Assembly: GCA_947503885.1 (NCBI GenBank)
Contig: CANNFD010000008.1
Span: forward strand, 62,001-126,000
Direction of reading: 5' to 3'
DNA: 64,000 nucleotides
Source: an uncultured Olleya sp.
Lineage (GTDB): Bacteria; Bacteroidota; Bacteroidia; Flavobacteriales; Flavobacteriaceae
Below are positions 26,762-35,296 of the stretch, in pieces; position 1 is the first letter of the stretch; each line of letters begins with the position of its first letter. The notes under the pieces were generated by a model. That model ran no database searches, was not told the origin of the DNA, and was given only the letters and a program-made list of their open reading frames with translations. A program made the translations under genes and the position numbers.

Positions 26762-27328
26762 ATGAAAAAATATATAACAATAACAGTAATGGCAATCTTA
26801 ATGATGCCTATAACGGGAATGGCTCAAGATATCTTTGAAAAATATAGTGATAGCGATAAAGTAAGTTACGTGTCTATAAAACCTAAGATGTTTCAAATGT
26901 TAGCCAAAATAGATATAGATACAGACGATGCCGAAGCAAAAGCATACATGGATATGGTTAATAGTATTACTAGCTTTAAAACTATGGCTACAGGTGATAA
27001 AGTAATTGCAGGCGATGTCACTAAATGGGTAACGTCACGTAGTGCTTCTTTAGAAGAATTAATGGAAGTTAAGGACAATGGAGTGGTAATGAAGTTTTAT
27101 GTAAAACAAGGTAAAGACGAAGACCATGTTAGCGAGTTGTTAATGTTTATTAACGGTTTAGAAGCAGCAATGAAAGATTCTGAAATTAAAATAAATGGCG
27201 AAAATCGTACTATCGAGACTGTCGTTATTTTATTAACAGGAGATATTGATTTAAACCAAATTTCTAAATTGACTCAAAAAATGAACCTTCCAGGAGGTAA
27301 AGAGTTAGAAAAGAAAAGCAAAAAATAA
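26762..27328 (+). CDS. DUF4252 exported protein
   Basis: A 188-residue protein with a signal peptide (MKKYITITVMAILMMPITGMA, then QDIF) and a DUF4252 domain (from KVSYVSIKPKMFQML through KEDEDHVSE-like segments to LNQISKLTQKMNLPGG). The family is restricted to Bacteroidota and has no known function. It is the third gene of the sigma operon, 27 bases after the putative anti-sigma gene. The following gene is a lipoprotein of the same family, so the two probably act together in the envelope. Confidence 0.82.
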   Translation: MKKYITITVMAILMMPITGMAQDIFEKYSDSDKVSYVSIKPKMFQMLAKIDIDTDDAEAKAYMDMVNSITSFKTMATGDKVIAGDVTKWVTSRSASLEELMEVKDNGVVMKFYVKQGKDEDHVSELLMFINGLEAAMKDSEIKINGENRTIETVVILLTGDIDLNQISKLTQKMNLPGGKELEKKSKK

Positions 27329-27332
27329 AACT

Positions 27333-27875
27333 ATGAAATCATCAATCAAATTATTGACGACCATTTTTGCTCTAGCCTTAGTATTAGTTAGCTGTAAGGA
27401 CGAAAACTCTATACAAACTTACTTTGTAGATCATCAAGAGTTACCAGAGTTTTTGTCATTAGACGTAGCTGCTAATGTGATAGATTTTTCTAATGCTAAT
27501 TTGTCTAAAGAAGAACAAGAAGCCTATCAATCTGTTAGAAAACTAGATGTCTTAGCTTATAAATTAAGCGAGTCTAACAAAGGGACTTATCAGCAAGAAT
27601 TAGATAAAGCAAAAGCAGTGTTTGCTAACAATAAGTATGAAGAGTTAATGGAGTTTAAAGATAAAGAGCTTAATGTTAAGATTAATGCTGTTGGTACTGG
27701 AGATACTGTTGACGAGTTTATAATATTAGCAAGCTCTAATGACATAGGTTTCACAATTGTTAGAGTATTAGGTGACGACATGAGGCTGGAAGAGCTTTTA
27801 AAGCTGACAGATAAAATGCAAAACGCAGATGTTGATAAAGGACAACTAAAAAACCTTATGGAGATGTTTAAATAA
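27333..27875 (+). CDS. DUF4252 lipoprotein
   Basis: This 180-residue lipoprotein (signal ending VLVSC, Cys21) starts 4 bases after the preceding DUF4252 gene. It shares the same domain order with that protein: an initial strand-helix unit (FLSLDVAANVIDFSNAN), a central region with NNKYEELMEFKDKELNV, and a final LRLEELLKL-like helix before LMEMFK. The two paralogues differ in sorting signal (soluble periplasmic versus lipidated). It closes the sigma operon and is followed by a strong terminator. Function unknown; a role in the signal sensed through the sigma/anti-sigma pair is plausible. Confidence 0.82.
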   Translation: MKSSIKLLTTIFALALVLVSCKDENSIQTYFVDHQELPEFLSLDVAANVIDFSNANLSKEEQEAYQSVRKLDVLAYKLSESNKGTYQQELDKAKAVFANNKYEELMEFKDKELNVKINAVGTGDTVDEFIILASSNDIGFTIVRVLGDDMRLEELLKLTDKMQNADVDKGQLKNLMEMFK

Positions 27876-27900
27876 TATCTTATAGTTTAATGTAAATGTA

Positions 27901-27933
27901 AAAAGGCTTATCCAATGGATAAGCCTTTTTTTA
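27901..27933 (+). terminator. Rho-independent terminator of the sigma operon
   Basis: A 13-bp perfect stem (27901-27913 with 27917-27929) with a three-base loop ends in a T tract. Confidence 0.92.
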
Positions 27934-27955
27934 TGATGTTAGAATAATTATATAC

Positions 27956-28159
27956 TTAATCTTGTGACTTCTTTATAGATTCAATTACATCCTCACTATC
28001 CGTTTTTTTAGATATCAAAATATTAACGATAATTAGTAAATAAATAATAACAATAAAACCAATATAAAATAGGTTAGCTAAAATACCTGTAGCTGCACCA
28101 AAACAAAAAAGAAGCAAAGTTACAGTGCAAAGTAGTAAAGATGTATTGTCATTAAACAT
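27956..28159 (-). CDS. Small two-segment membrane protein
   Basis: A 67-residue protein with two hydrophobic segments (about 5-25 and 28-48) and a charged C-terminal tail (SKKTDSEDVIESIKKSQD). Its start lies one base after the purB stop on the same strand, so it is probably translated from the purB message. No family is recognised and it may be a lineage-specific small protein. Confidence 0.5.
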   Translation of the reverse strand: MFNDNTSLLLCTVTLLLFCFGAATGILANLFYIGFIVIIYLLIIVNILISKKTDSEDVIESIKKSQD

Positions 28160-28160
28160 A

Positions 28161-29504
28161 TTAAATTCCGGTATAGTTACTTGGCGATATTGCTTTTAAC
28201 TCTGTTTTAATAGCTTCGCTAACCTCTAAGGTATCAATAAATTGCGAGATAGAGGCTTTGTTAATAGATTCATTGGTTCTTGTTAGTCCTTTTAAAGCTT
28301 CATATGGGTTTGGATAACCTTCTCGTCTTAAAATGGTTTGTATTGCTTCTGCAACAACAGCCCAATTATTTTCAAGATCCGCTTCAAATTTAGATTGGTT
28401 TAATAAAAGTTTACCTAAACCTTTAAGTGTCGATCCAAAACCAATTAAAGTATGTCCAAAAGGTACACCAACGTTACGTAATACAGTACTATCTGTTAAG
28501 TCACGTTGCAATCTTGATATTGGTAATTTTGCAGATAAATGTTCAAAAATAGCATTAGCAATACCTAAATTACCTTCACTGTTTTCAAAATCAATAGGAT
28601 TTACTTTGTGTGGCATGGCGCTACTACCAACTTCACCTTTTTTAATTTTTTGTTTAAAATAATCCATAGATACATAAGTCCAAATGTCTCTATCTAAATC
28701 TATAATTATAGTATTGATGCGTTTTAAACAATCAAACAAAGCAGCCATGTGGTCGTAATGTTCGATTTGTGTTGTTGGAAACGAGTGGTGTAAACCAAGT
28801 TTTTCTTGTACAAAAGCACCTCCAAAAGCTTTCCAATCTATATTTGGATACGCGACTTTGTGTGCGTTAAAATTTCCGGTAGCACCACCAAATTTAGCAG
28901 CACTTGGTATATCATTTAGTAAGTTAAATTGTTCTTCCAAACGTACAGCAAAAACCTCAATCTCTTTACCTAAACGTGTTGGAGAGGCAGGTTGACCATG
29001 TGTTCTGGCTAACATTGGGATGTCTTTCCAATCTTCAGCAAGACGCTTCAACTCTTTTAAAACATTTAAATATTCTGGGACATATGCCTCATTCATGGCG
29101 TCTTTAATACTTAAAGGTATTGCAGTGTTATTTATATCTTGAGACGTTAACCCAAAGTGGATAAACTCTTTATATTCACTTAATCCTAAAGCATCAAATT
29201 GTTCTTTAATAAAATACTCAACCGCCTTAACATCGTGGTTAGTTACCTTTTCAATGTCTTTGATAGCCTGAGCATTTTCAGTTGTAAAAGATTTGTAAAT
29301 ATCACGTAAAGCATCAAATTTACTACTATCTACACCTTTTAGTTGAGGTAATGGAATTTCGCATAAAGCAATAAAATATTCGATTTCTACTAAAACTCGA
29401 TATTTAATTAAAGCTTCTTCAGAGAAAAAATCTTGTAATTTTTCAATTTTGTTTCGGTAACGACCATCAATCGGAGAGATCGCATTTAGCTGGTTTAATG
29501 ACAT
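28161..29504 (-). CDS. purB: Adenylosuccinate lyase
   Basis: A 447-residue enzyme of the fumarase/aspartase superfamily that catalyses two steps of purine synthesis: SAICAR to AICAR and adenylosuccinate to AMP, each with release of fumarate. The family signature GSSAMPHKVNPIDFEN is complete, including the catalytic serine loop. Also visible are the starting SPIDGRYRNK, THGQPASPTRLGKE and HFGLTSQDINNTA motifs that carry the catalytic histidines. Length is normal. A hypothetical helical-repeat gene lies upstream on the same strand and a small membrane protein gene directly downstream. Confidence 0.97.
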   Translation of the reverse strand: MSLNQLNAISPIDGRYRNKIEKLQDFFSEEALIKYRVLVEIEYFIALCEIPLPQLKGVDSSKFDALRDIYKSFTTENAQAIKDIEKVTNHDVKAVEYFIKEQFDALGLSEYKEFIHFGLTSQDINNTAIPLSIKDAMNEAYVPEYLNVLKELKRLAEDWKDIPMLARTHGQPASPTRLGKEIEVFAVRLEEQFNLLNDIPSAAKFGGATGNFNAHKVAYPNIDWKAFGGAFVQEKLGLHHSFPTTQIEHYDHMAALFDCLKRINTIIIDLDRDIWTYVSMDYFKQKIKKGEVGSSAMPHKVNPIDFENSEGNLGIANAIFEHLSAKLPISRLQRDLTDSTVLRNVGVPFGHTLIGFGSTLKGLGKLLLNQSKFEADLENNWAVVAEAIQTILRREGYPNPYEALKGLTRTNESINKASISQFIDTLEVSEAIKTELKAISPSNYTGI

Positions 29505-29591
29505 AAAAAATGTTGTTTTTTAACAAGCCATAAATATAGGTTTTTAAACGGGAAGAGTAAAGGATTATGATTTAAGAATTTAATAAAAATC

Positions 29592-30155
29592 TTAATTTTT
29601 AACTTTTTTAAAAATTTGTTTCGCTCTAGCTTTAAATGCAGCGCTTTGTACAGCAAAATCGCGTTCTAAAATAATAACTAACTCCGGATGGACCCAACTA
29701 TAGTCTTTGCCAAATAAAAATAAGGTCGTCATTGCATAAGCTTTTGGAGCCACCTTAACGTCATTAATTAACCAATCAAAACAGGCTTCAATAATTTTTT
29801 CGCGATGCTTCGGAAGTAATGCCTTTTTAATTTTAGAAGGTTGTTTTTGATAGTAAGCTTTTGCTATATATTCGCAGATTTTTGCAACAGGTCGTTCTGC
29901 CGAATCTAAATGGACCAAACTAATATTTTCTGTAAACTTATCTAAATAAGGGATTATAGCTTCAAGGTTTTTACTACACATAAACTCTAAAACCCATCCT
30001 GCTCGAGGGGATAATTTATCATCAACCATAAATAAAATATCCAATACTTTAGGGATTAAACTAGGGTCTGCAAGAAGCAGGTCTGCATAATACAAACGTT
30101 TTTCGCGCGAATGATTTACATAATTTAATTCTTGATATAAAGCGTCAGTAGTCAA
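29592..30155 (-). CDS. Helical-repeat (HEAT/ARM-like) hypothetical protein
   Basis: A 187-residue soluble protein made almost entirely of predicted helices with HEAT-like pairs (for example LADPSLIPKVLDILFMVDDKL, then SPRAGWVLEFMCSKN, then LEAIIPYLDKF). There is no signal peptide and no catalytic motif. It lies 87 bases upstream of purB on the same strand. Flavobacterial relatives are sometimes annotated as adenylosuccinate lyase, apparently by transfer from the neighbour, since no lyase signature is present. Function unknown. Confidence 0.7.
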   Translation of the reverse strand: MTTDALYQELNYVNHSREKRLYYADLLLADPSLIPKVLDILFMVDDKLSPRAGWVLEFMCSKNLEAIIPYLDKFTENISLVHLDSAERPVAKICEYIAKAYYQKQPSKIKKALLPKHREKIIEACFDWLINDVKVAPKAYAMTTLFLFGKDYSWVHPELVIILERDFAVQSAAFKARAKQIFKKVKN

Positions 30156-30190
30156 AGATTTATTATTTTTAAAGTCTAAAAATAACTAAA

Positions 30191-30664
30191 ATGAAAATAC
30201 TTAAAAAGATAGGCTTAATTTTATTAATCGCTTTTGTTGTCGCTCAATTCTTTTCGCCAGAGAAAAACCAAGGGAACACTGAGGATTTAACCGCGTTTTT
30301 AAACGAAACAAAACCATCTGCAGAGGTTAAAGCAATTCTTGAAAATAATTGTTTTGATTGTCATAGTAGTAACACAAATTATCCTTGGTATAATAGTGTT
30401 ACACCTGTTAATTACTGGTTAGATAGCCATGTAGATGATGGAAAAAAACATTTAGATTTTTCAAAATGGGCAGATTATTCTGTTAAAAAGAAAGACCATA
30501 AGTTTGAAGAATTGGCTGAAGAAGTAGAAGAAAAGAAAATGCCTTTACCAAGCTATACTTGGACACATGGCGATGCTAATTTAACAGACGCGCAGATTAA
30601 AGCAATTGTGGATTGGGTAAATCAAGTCAGAGTTGGTTATGCATTTGCATCAAAACCACAATAA
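30191..30664 (+). CDS. Haem-binding domain protein with a c-type CxxCH motif
   Basis: A 157-residue protein with an N-terminal membrane anchor (about 6-22) and a periplasmic domain containing CFDCHSSNTNYPWYN (Cys54, Cys57, His58), a single c-type haem attachment site. The pattern with YPWYNSVTPVNYWL, HVDDGKKHLDFSKW and PLPSYTWTHGDANLT matches the Haem_bd family of Bacteroidota. It is likely a membrane-attached monohaem cytochrome-like protein used in electron transfer or stress handling. It is divergent from the helical-repeat gene and followed by a glycosyltransferase gene on the same strand. Confidence 0.85.
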   Translation: MKILKKIGLILLIAFVVAQFFSPEKNQGNTEDLTAFLNETKPSAEVKAILENNCFDCHSSNTNYPWYNSVTPVNYWLDSHVDDGKKHLDFSKWADYSVKKKDHKFEELAEEVEEKKMPLPSYTWTHGDANLTDAQIKAIVDWVNQVRVGYAFASKPQ

Positions 30665-30699
30665 AAAATTATTGTAAAATCTAAAAATCAACTCTTCTT

Positions 30700-31941
30700 T
30701 TGAATAAAAAAATATTAATAATTGGCTTTGTTTGGCCAGAACCTAAAAGTTCTGCAGCAGGTAGTAGGATGATGCAATTGATTGAAGTGTTTCAATCAGG
30801 CGGTTATGAGGTTGCATTTGCTACTGCTTGTGCTAAAACGGACAATGCTTTTGATTTATCTAGCATAGGTGTATCAATTCAAAATATTACTTTAAACGAT
30901 AGTAGTTTTGACGTTTTTGTAAAGGACTTAAACCCTTCCATAGTATTATTTGACCGTTTTATGGTTGAAGAACAATTTGGTTGGCGTGTTGCAGAACAGT
31001 GCCCTGATGCTTTGCGTTTGTTAGATACTGAAGATTTACATTGCTTGCGTAAAGGACGCGAACAAGCACTAAAGGATCAAGCTATATTTGATAAAAGCTA
31101 TTTGCAAAACGAAACAGCAAAACGTGAAATAGCAAGTATATTACGTTGTGATTTAACGTTTATGATCTCTCAAGTAGAAATTGAAATATTAGTAAATCAG
31201 TTTAAAGTTGACGAGCATTTATTGTATCATTTACCGTTTTTATTAGATTCAATTACTCCAGAAGCGCAAAAAAACACACCTAAATTTAAAGACAGAAACC
31301 ATTTTATTACCATTGGTAATTTTATGCATAAGCCAAATTTTGATTCTGTTATGTTTTTAAAAACAGACATTTGGCCACTCATTAAAAAAGAATTACCTAA
31401 AGCCGAAATGCATATTTATGGATCTTACGTTTCTGAAAAGGCAATGCAATTAAATAATCCAAAAGAAGGGTTTTTAATTAAAGGCTTTGCAGAGGATGTA
31501 AACCAAGTTATGCAAGAAGCAAAAGTGTGTTTAGCACCGTTACGTTTTGGAGCAGGACTTAAAGGTAAATTGATTGACGCAATGATTAACGGTACGCCTT
31601 GTGTGACTACAACTATTGGTGCTGAAGGGATGTTTGGAAGCCTTAAAGATACTAATGCATTTATTGCAGACGATGCTAATACATTTGCAAAACAAGCAAT
31701 AGAGCTTTATTCTAATAAGATTTATTGGAATGGAAAACAAAAAAATGGGTTTATGATTATTAATACTTTATATGATAAAGCGATCTATACTCAAGACCTT
31801 CTTTATAAAATTGAAACCCTTTATACAGGACTAAAACTACATAGGCAACAACATTTTTATGGCCAAATGTTAATGCATCATACTATGCAAAGCACTAAGT
31901 TTATGAGTAAATGGATTGAAGAAAAAAATAAGATAAAGTAG
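30700..31941 (+). CDS. GT-B glycosyltransferase (family 4-like), TTG start
   Basis: A 413-residue glycosyltransferase. The TTG at 30700 is the first possible start after an in-frame stop, and the N-terminal Rossmann strand KKILIIGFVWPEPKSSAAGSR would be lost with the next ATG, so TTG is chosen. The C-terminal Rossmann half has HFITIGNFMHKPNFDSV, AEMHIYGSYVSEKA and, near the donor site, LAPLRFGAGLKGKLIDAMINGTP followed by TTIGAEGM, typical of group 1 (GT4) enzymes. Donor and acceptor are unknown; it may glycosylate envelope polysaccharide or protein. No other glycan genes are adjacent. A perfect hairpin follows at 32012. Confidence 0.83.
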   Translation: MNKKILIIGFVWPEPKSSAAGSRMMQLIEVFQSGGYEVAFATACAKTDNAFDLSSIGVSIQNITLNDSSFDVFVKDLNPSIVLFDRFMVEEQFGWRVAEQCPDALRLLDTEDLHCLRKGREQALKDQAIFDKSYLQNETAKREIASILRCDLTFMISQVEIEILVNQFKVDEHLLYHLPFLLDSITPEAQKNTPKFKDRNHFITIGNFMHKPNFDSVMFLKTDIWPLIKKELPKAEMHIYGSYVSEKAMQLNNPKEGFLIKGFAEDVNQVMQEAKVCLAPLRFGAGLKGKLIDAMINGTPCVTTTIGAEGMFGSLKDTNAFIADDANTFAKQAIELYSNKIYWNGKQKNGFMIINTLYDKAIYTQDLLYKIETLYTGLKLHRQQHFYGQMLMHHTMQSTKFMSKWIEEKNKIK

Positions 31942-32011
31942 CCTGGAAGTTGAGTAAGTATAAATTAACTTGGTAAAACCTGATAGGTATATTCTTAAAA
32001 TTGAATAAAAT

Positions 32012-32047
32012 AAAAAAGAGCTAAGATTTTAAATCTTAGCTCTTTTT
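32012..32047. terminator. Bidirectional terminator between the glycosyltransferase and the J-domain gene
   Basis: A near-perfect palindrome of about 17 bp per arm (32012-32028 and 32031-32047) ends in T on one strand and A on the other, between convergent stop codons at 31941 and 32071. Confidence 0.88.
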
Positions 32048-32070
32048 TTATGTTTTAAAATTAACAGTGA

Positions 32071-32517
32071 TTAAGCTGTAACTTCACTTTTTTTAATTTT
32101 TCTGTAAGGAAAAGAATTAAAAATACTACGTTTTGCAAAACGCGTTTGTTTATCACTCTGAGAAAATTTGATATATAACGCTTTGTTAACACCAAAATAC
32201 TCATAAGTCTCTCCGTTTAAAAAGGTAACTTCTAGTAACAATCCTTTATGTTTCCAATCCATTATAGGACTAGTAATTGTTTCAGCGTATTCTTCTTTAT
32301 TAGCTTCGATAGTTTCTGGAGATATACTTACTAAAAAGTGATATCCATCAATAACTTTACGACTCATTATTTCTGCTTCATGTGCTTTTTCGTCTCCTGC
32401 TTGAAATTTATCAGGATGCCATTCTTTTACCAAATTACGGTAAGATGTTTTTAACGTTTTTAAAGATAGATCTTTATCTACGTTAAATAATTTTTTGTAC
32501 TCGTTAATACGCTTCAT
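32071..32517 (-). CDS. J-domain protein fused to a KTSC domain
   Basis: A 148-residue protein with an N-terminal J domain: helix II basic residues in LKTSYRNLVKEW and the HPD tripeptide at 34-36, which stimulates the DnaK ATPase. The C-terminal part (about 90-142) contains GETYEYFGVNKALYIKFSQS followed by RFAKRSIFNSFPYRKI, which fits the KTSC domain, a small module of unknown or nucleic-acid-linked role. It lacks the Gly/Phe and zinc-finger regions of DnaJ. It is likely a specialised cochaperone that brings DnaK to a specific partner. It is a single gene, convergent with the glycosyltransferase. Confidence 0.82.
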   Translation of the reverse strand: MKRINEYKKLFNVDKDLSLKTLKTSYRNLVKEWHPDKFQAGDEKAHEAEIMSRKVIDGYHFLVSISPETIEANKEEYAETITSPIMDWKHKGLLLEVTFLNGETYEYFGVNKALYIKFSQSDKQTRFAKRSIFNSFPYRKIKKSEVTA

Positions 32518-32660
32518 AAACTGATGCTTTTTTTAAATAAGGCGCGAAAGTACTCTTTTGTTTTCAATTGAAGGTTAGAAAGTTACAATAAATTTAGTTT
32601 TTAAGTCTTTGAAGGTTGAACAGCATCTAGTTAACCTATTTTTATTAACACAAAAAACAA

Positions 32661-33539
32661 TTAGATTTTAGTAAATAGTTTTTTAAAACGTTTAGGTAAT
32701 TCGTCTTTTAAAAACAATGTTTCATTAGTAAAAGGATGAATAAATTGTAAGGAATACGCATGCAAATACAGTCCTTTTCCATATAAAATTAAATTATCAA
32801 TACCGTAATCTTTATCTCCTAAAATGGGGTTTCCAATACCAGCAAGATGTTTACGTAACTGATGCCTTCTTCCAGTAAATGGTTCTAATTCTACTAAATT
32901 TAATTTTCCAAAACGCTTAGAATCTACTGTTTGATGTACTTTGTATTTAGATTTAGACTGTTTATCATCCACGATTGTAGTAATTACTCCTTCAGGCTCC
33001 ATTGCACCAATAGTGACTGCATAATACGTTTTTTTAATAACTCTTTTTTTAAAAAGTGTATTTAAAGCACGTATACTGCTACTGGTTTTACCGATTAATA
33101 AAACACCTGTAGTTGGAAAATCTAACCGATGTACAGGTTGTGGTTTAGTAACATCGCTTTGTGTGCTTCTTATAAGGTTTTGTGTTAATGCATTTGTAAC
33201 AGTCTTAAAGCTATTACCACTAACTAAAATACCTGCAGGTTTGTGTATAGCTGCTATATAGTCGTCTTCAAATAAAACATCTAATTTAAATTTAAGACTT
33301 TTTCTTGGAGGTGCATCTTCCTTAATAGTTAAACAGATGGTTTCTCCTCCAAGTAAATAAGTTGCAGACGTTGCAATAGTACCATTTACAGTTACGTATT
33401 GTTTTTTTAGTACTTTTTTTAAAGCAGATTTTGTTAATGCTGCTTCAAAAATCCCTACACCATAATCTTGAAGTCTTATAGGAGAGTGTTGTTTTGGGAC
33501 AATATGGGTTTGGGTTAAATGGATAAATTTTAATTTTAA
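32661..33539 (-). CDS. RluA-family pseudouridine synthase with no ATG/GTG/TTG start
   Basis: The frame from an in-frame stop at 33576-33578 down to 32661 is fully open and codes for a complete S4-type RluA protein of about 290 residues. It has a basic S4-like N-terminus (LTKSALKKVLKKQYVTVNG), DDYIAAIHKPAG, the catalytic HRLDFPTTG with the essential aspartate, KKTYYAVTIGAMEPEG, EPFTGRRHQLRKHLA and GDKDYG. Yet no ATG, GTG, TTG or CTG is in frame before the Met codon at 33002, deep inside the catalytic domain. I set the start at the TTA codon at 33539, where LKLKFIHLTQTHIVP begins, but the true start is unresolved. It may use a rare start codon, have lost its start, or contain a sequence error. 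Confidence 0.75.
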   Translation of the reverse strand, partial: LKLKFIHLTQTHIVPKQHSPIRLQDYGVGIFEAALTKSALKKVLKKQYVTVNGTIATSATYLLGGETICLTIKEDAPPRKSLKFKLDVLFEDDYIAAIHKPAGILVSGNSFKTVTNALTQNLIRSTQSDVTKPQPVHRLDFPTTGVLLIGKTSSSIRALNTLFKKRVIKKTYYAVTIGAMEPEGVITTIVDDKQSKSKYKVHQTVDSKRFGKLNLVELEPFTGRRHQLRKHLAGIGNPILGDKDYGIDNLILYGKGLYLHAYSLQFIHPFTNETLFLKDELPKRFKKLFTKI

Positions 33540-33649
33540 GTAATTATAAGAATTATACCGAAGGTACTTGAAATATCAGACAAAGTCAAATTTTAAATAG
33601 TACACAATCAACACTTTTTATTACTTTCGCAACTGAAAAAAAACAGACT

Positions 33650-35287
33650 ATGATTTCTATAGATAATTTAGCAGTAGAGTTTAGCGGAACTGTATTATTT
33701 AGCGATGTATCTTTTGTGATAAATCCAACAGATAAAATTGCTTTAATGGGTAAAAATGGTGCAGGAAAATCTACCATGATGAAAATTGTTGCAGGTGAAC
33801 TAAAACCTACTAGAGGTCATGTTAGAGCGCCAAAAGATGCGGTTATTGCATACTTACCACAGCATTTATTAACTGAGGATGATTGTACTGTTTTTGAAGA
33901 AGCTGCTAAAGCATTTAAGCATGTTTACGCAATGCGTGATGAGATGGAGCAGCTAAATAAAGCATTAGAAACTAGAACAGATTACGAAAGTGATGAGTAC
34001 ATGTCTATCATAGAAAAAGTGTCTGATTTAGGAGAGAAATATTATGCTTTAGAAGACGTTAATTATGATGCAGAAGTAGAAAAAGCTTTAAAAGGTCTTG
34101 GTTTTAAACAAGAAGATTTTACTAGACTAACTAACCAGTTTTCTGGGGGTTGGCGTATGCGTATCGAACTGGCTAAAATTTTATTACAAAAACCAGATTT
34201 AATTTTGTTGGACGAGCCTACTAACCATATAGATATTGAGTCTGTAATTTGGTTAGAAGATTTTCTAGTTAATAAAGCAGATGCGGTGATGGTAATATCA
34301 CATGACCGTGCCTTTATTGATAATATTACCAACCGTACTATTGAGGTGACTATGGGGCGTATTTACGACTACAAAGCTAACTATAGTCATTATTTACAAT
34401 TAAGAGAGGATAGACGTAGTCATCAAATAAAAGCATACCAAGAGCAGCAAAAATTTATTGCGGATAATATGGCTTTTATCGAGCGTTTTAAAGGGACCTA
34501 CTCTAAAACCAATCAAGTAACTTCTAGAGAACGTATGCTAGAAAAGCTACAAATTATAGAAATTGACGAGGTGGATAACTCGTCTTTAAAATTAAGTTTT
34601 CCGCCTGCACCAAGATCTGGAGATTACCCTGTTGTAGTACAAAATTTAACTAAAAAATATGGCGATTTAGTGGTCTTTAAAGACGCTAATATGTCTATTA
34701 AAAGAGGCGAAAAAGTCAGTTTTGTCGGTCGTAATGGTGAAGGTAAATCTACAATGATTAAAGCTATATTGGGGCAAATTGATTATGAAGGTCAATGTAG
34801 TCTTGGTCACAACGTACAAGTCGGTTATTTTGCTCAAAATCAAGCAGCTTTATTAGATAATGACTTAACCGTATTTCAAACAGTTGATGAAGCTGCAAAA
34901 GGAGATGTTAGAACCGGAATTAAAAATATTTTAGGTCGTTTTATGTTTAAAGGCGACGATATTGATAAAAAAGTTGGCGTGCTATCTGGAGGAGAAAAAA
35001 CACGATTAGCAATGGTTAAATTATTATTAGAACCGGTTAACTTATTAATATTGGATGAGCCTACTAACCACTTAGACTTAAAATCAAAAGATGTTTTAAA
35101 AGAGGCATTATCTACTTTTGATGGGACTTTAATTTTGGTATCTCACGATAGAGATTTTTTACAAGGTTTATCAGAAAAAGTATTCGAGTTTAAAGACCAA
35201 CGCGTCATCGAGCATTTTGAAACTATTGACGCCTTTTTAGAGCGTAATAGAATAAAAAGTATTGCAGATATTAATTTGATGAAGTAA
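33650..35287 (+). CDS. ABC-F family ATPase (YbiT-like)
   Basis: A 545-residue protein with two ABC ATPase domains and no membrane segment. The first domain has GKNGAGKST, FSGGWRMRIELAKIL and LILLDEPTNHID; the second has GRNGEGKST, LSGGEKTRLAMVKLL and LLILDEPTNHLD. Both catalytic glutamates follow the Walker B. A helical linker of about 80 residues (around 240-330, with FIERFKGTYSKTNQVTSRERML) joins them, the P-site tRNA interaction motif region. ABC-F proteins bind the ribosomal E site and regulate or rescue translation. It is divergent from the RluA-like gene, so both flanking genes act on the ribosome or RNA. Confidence 0.92.
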   Translation: MISIDNLAVEFSGTVLFSDVSFVINPTDKIALMGKNGAGKSTMMKIVAGELKPTRGHVRAPKDAVIAYLPQHLLTEDDCTVFEEAAKAFKHVYAMRDEMEQLNKALETRTDYESDEYMSIIEKVSDLGEKYYALEDVNYDAEVEKALKGLGFKQEDFTRLTNQFSGGWRMRIELAKILLQKPDLILLDEPTNHIDIESVIWLEDFLVNKADAVMVISHDRAFIDNITNRTIEVTMGRIYDYKANYSHYLQLREDRRSHQIKAYQEQQKFIADNMAFIERFKGTYSKTNQVTSRERMLEKLQIIEIDEVDNSSLKLSFPPAPRSGDYPVVVQNLTKKYGDLVVFKDANMSIKRGEKVSFVGRNGEGKSTMIKAILGQIDYEGQCSLGHNVQVGYFAQNQAALLDNDLTVFQTVDEAAKGDVRTGIKNILGRFMFKGDDIDKKVGVLSGGEKTRLAMVKLLLEPVNLLILDEPTNHLDLKSKDVLKEALSTFDGTLILVSHDRDFLQGLSEKVFEFKDQRVIEHFETIDAFLERNRIKSIADINLMK

Positions 35288-35296
35288 AGAGAACGG

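Noticed and set aside
32661-33002. A 113-residue pseudouridine synthase fragment as a separate small gene
   Set aside because: The catalytic motif and S4-like region lie in the same frame upstream, so it is only the C-terminal part of the start-less gene.
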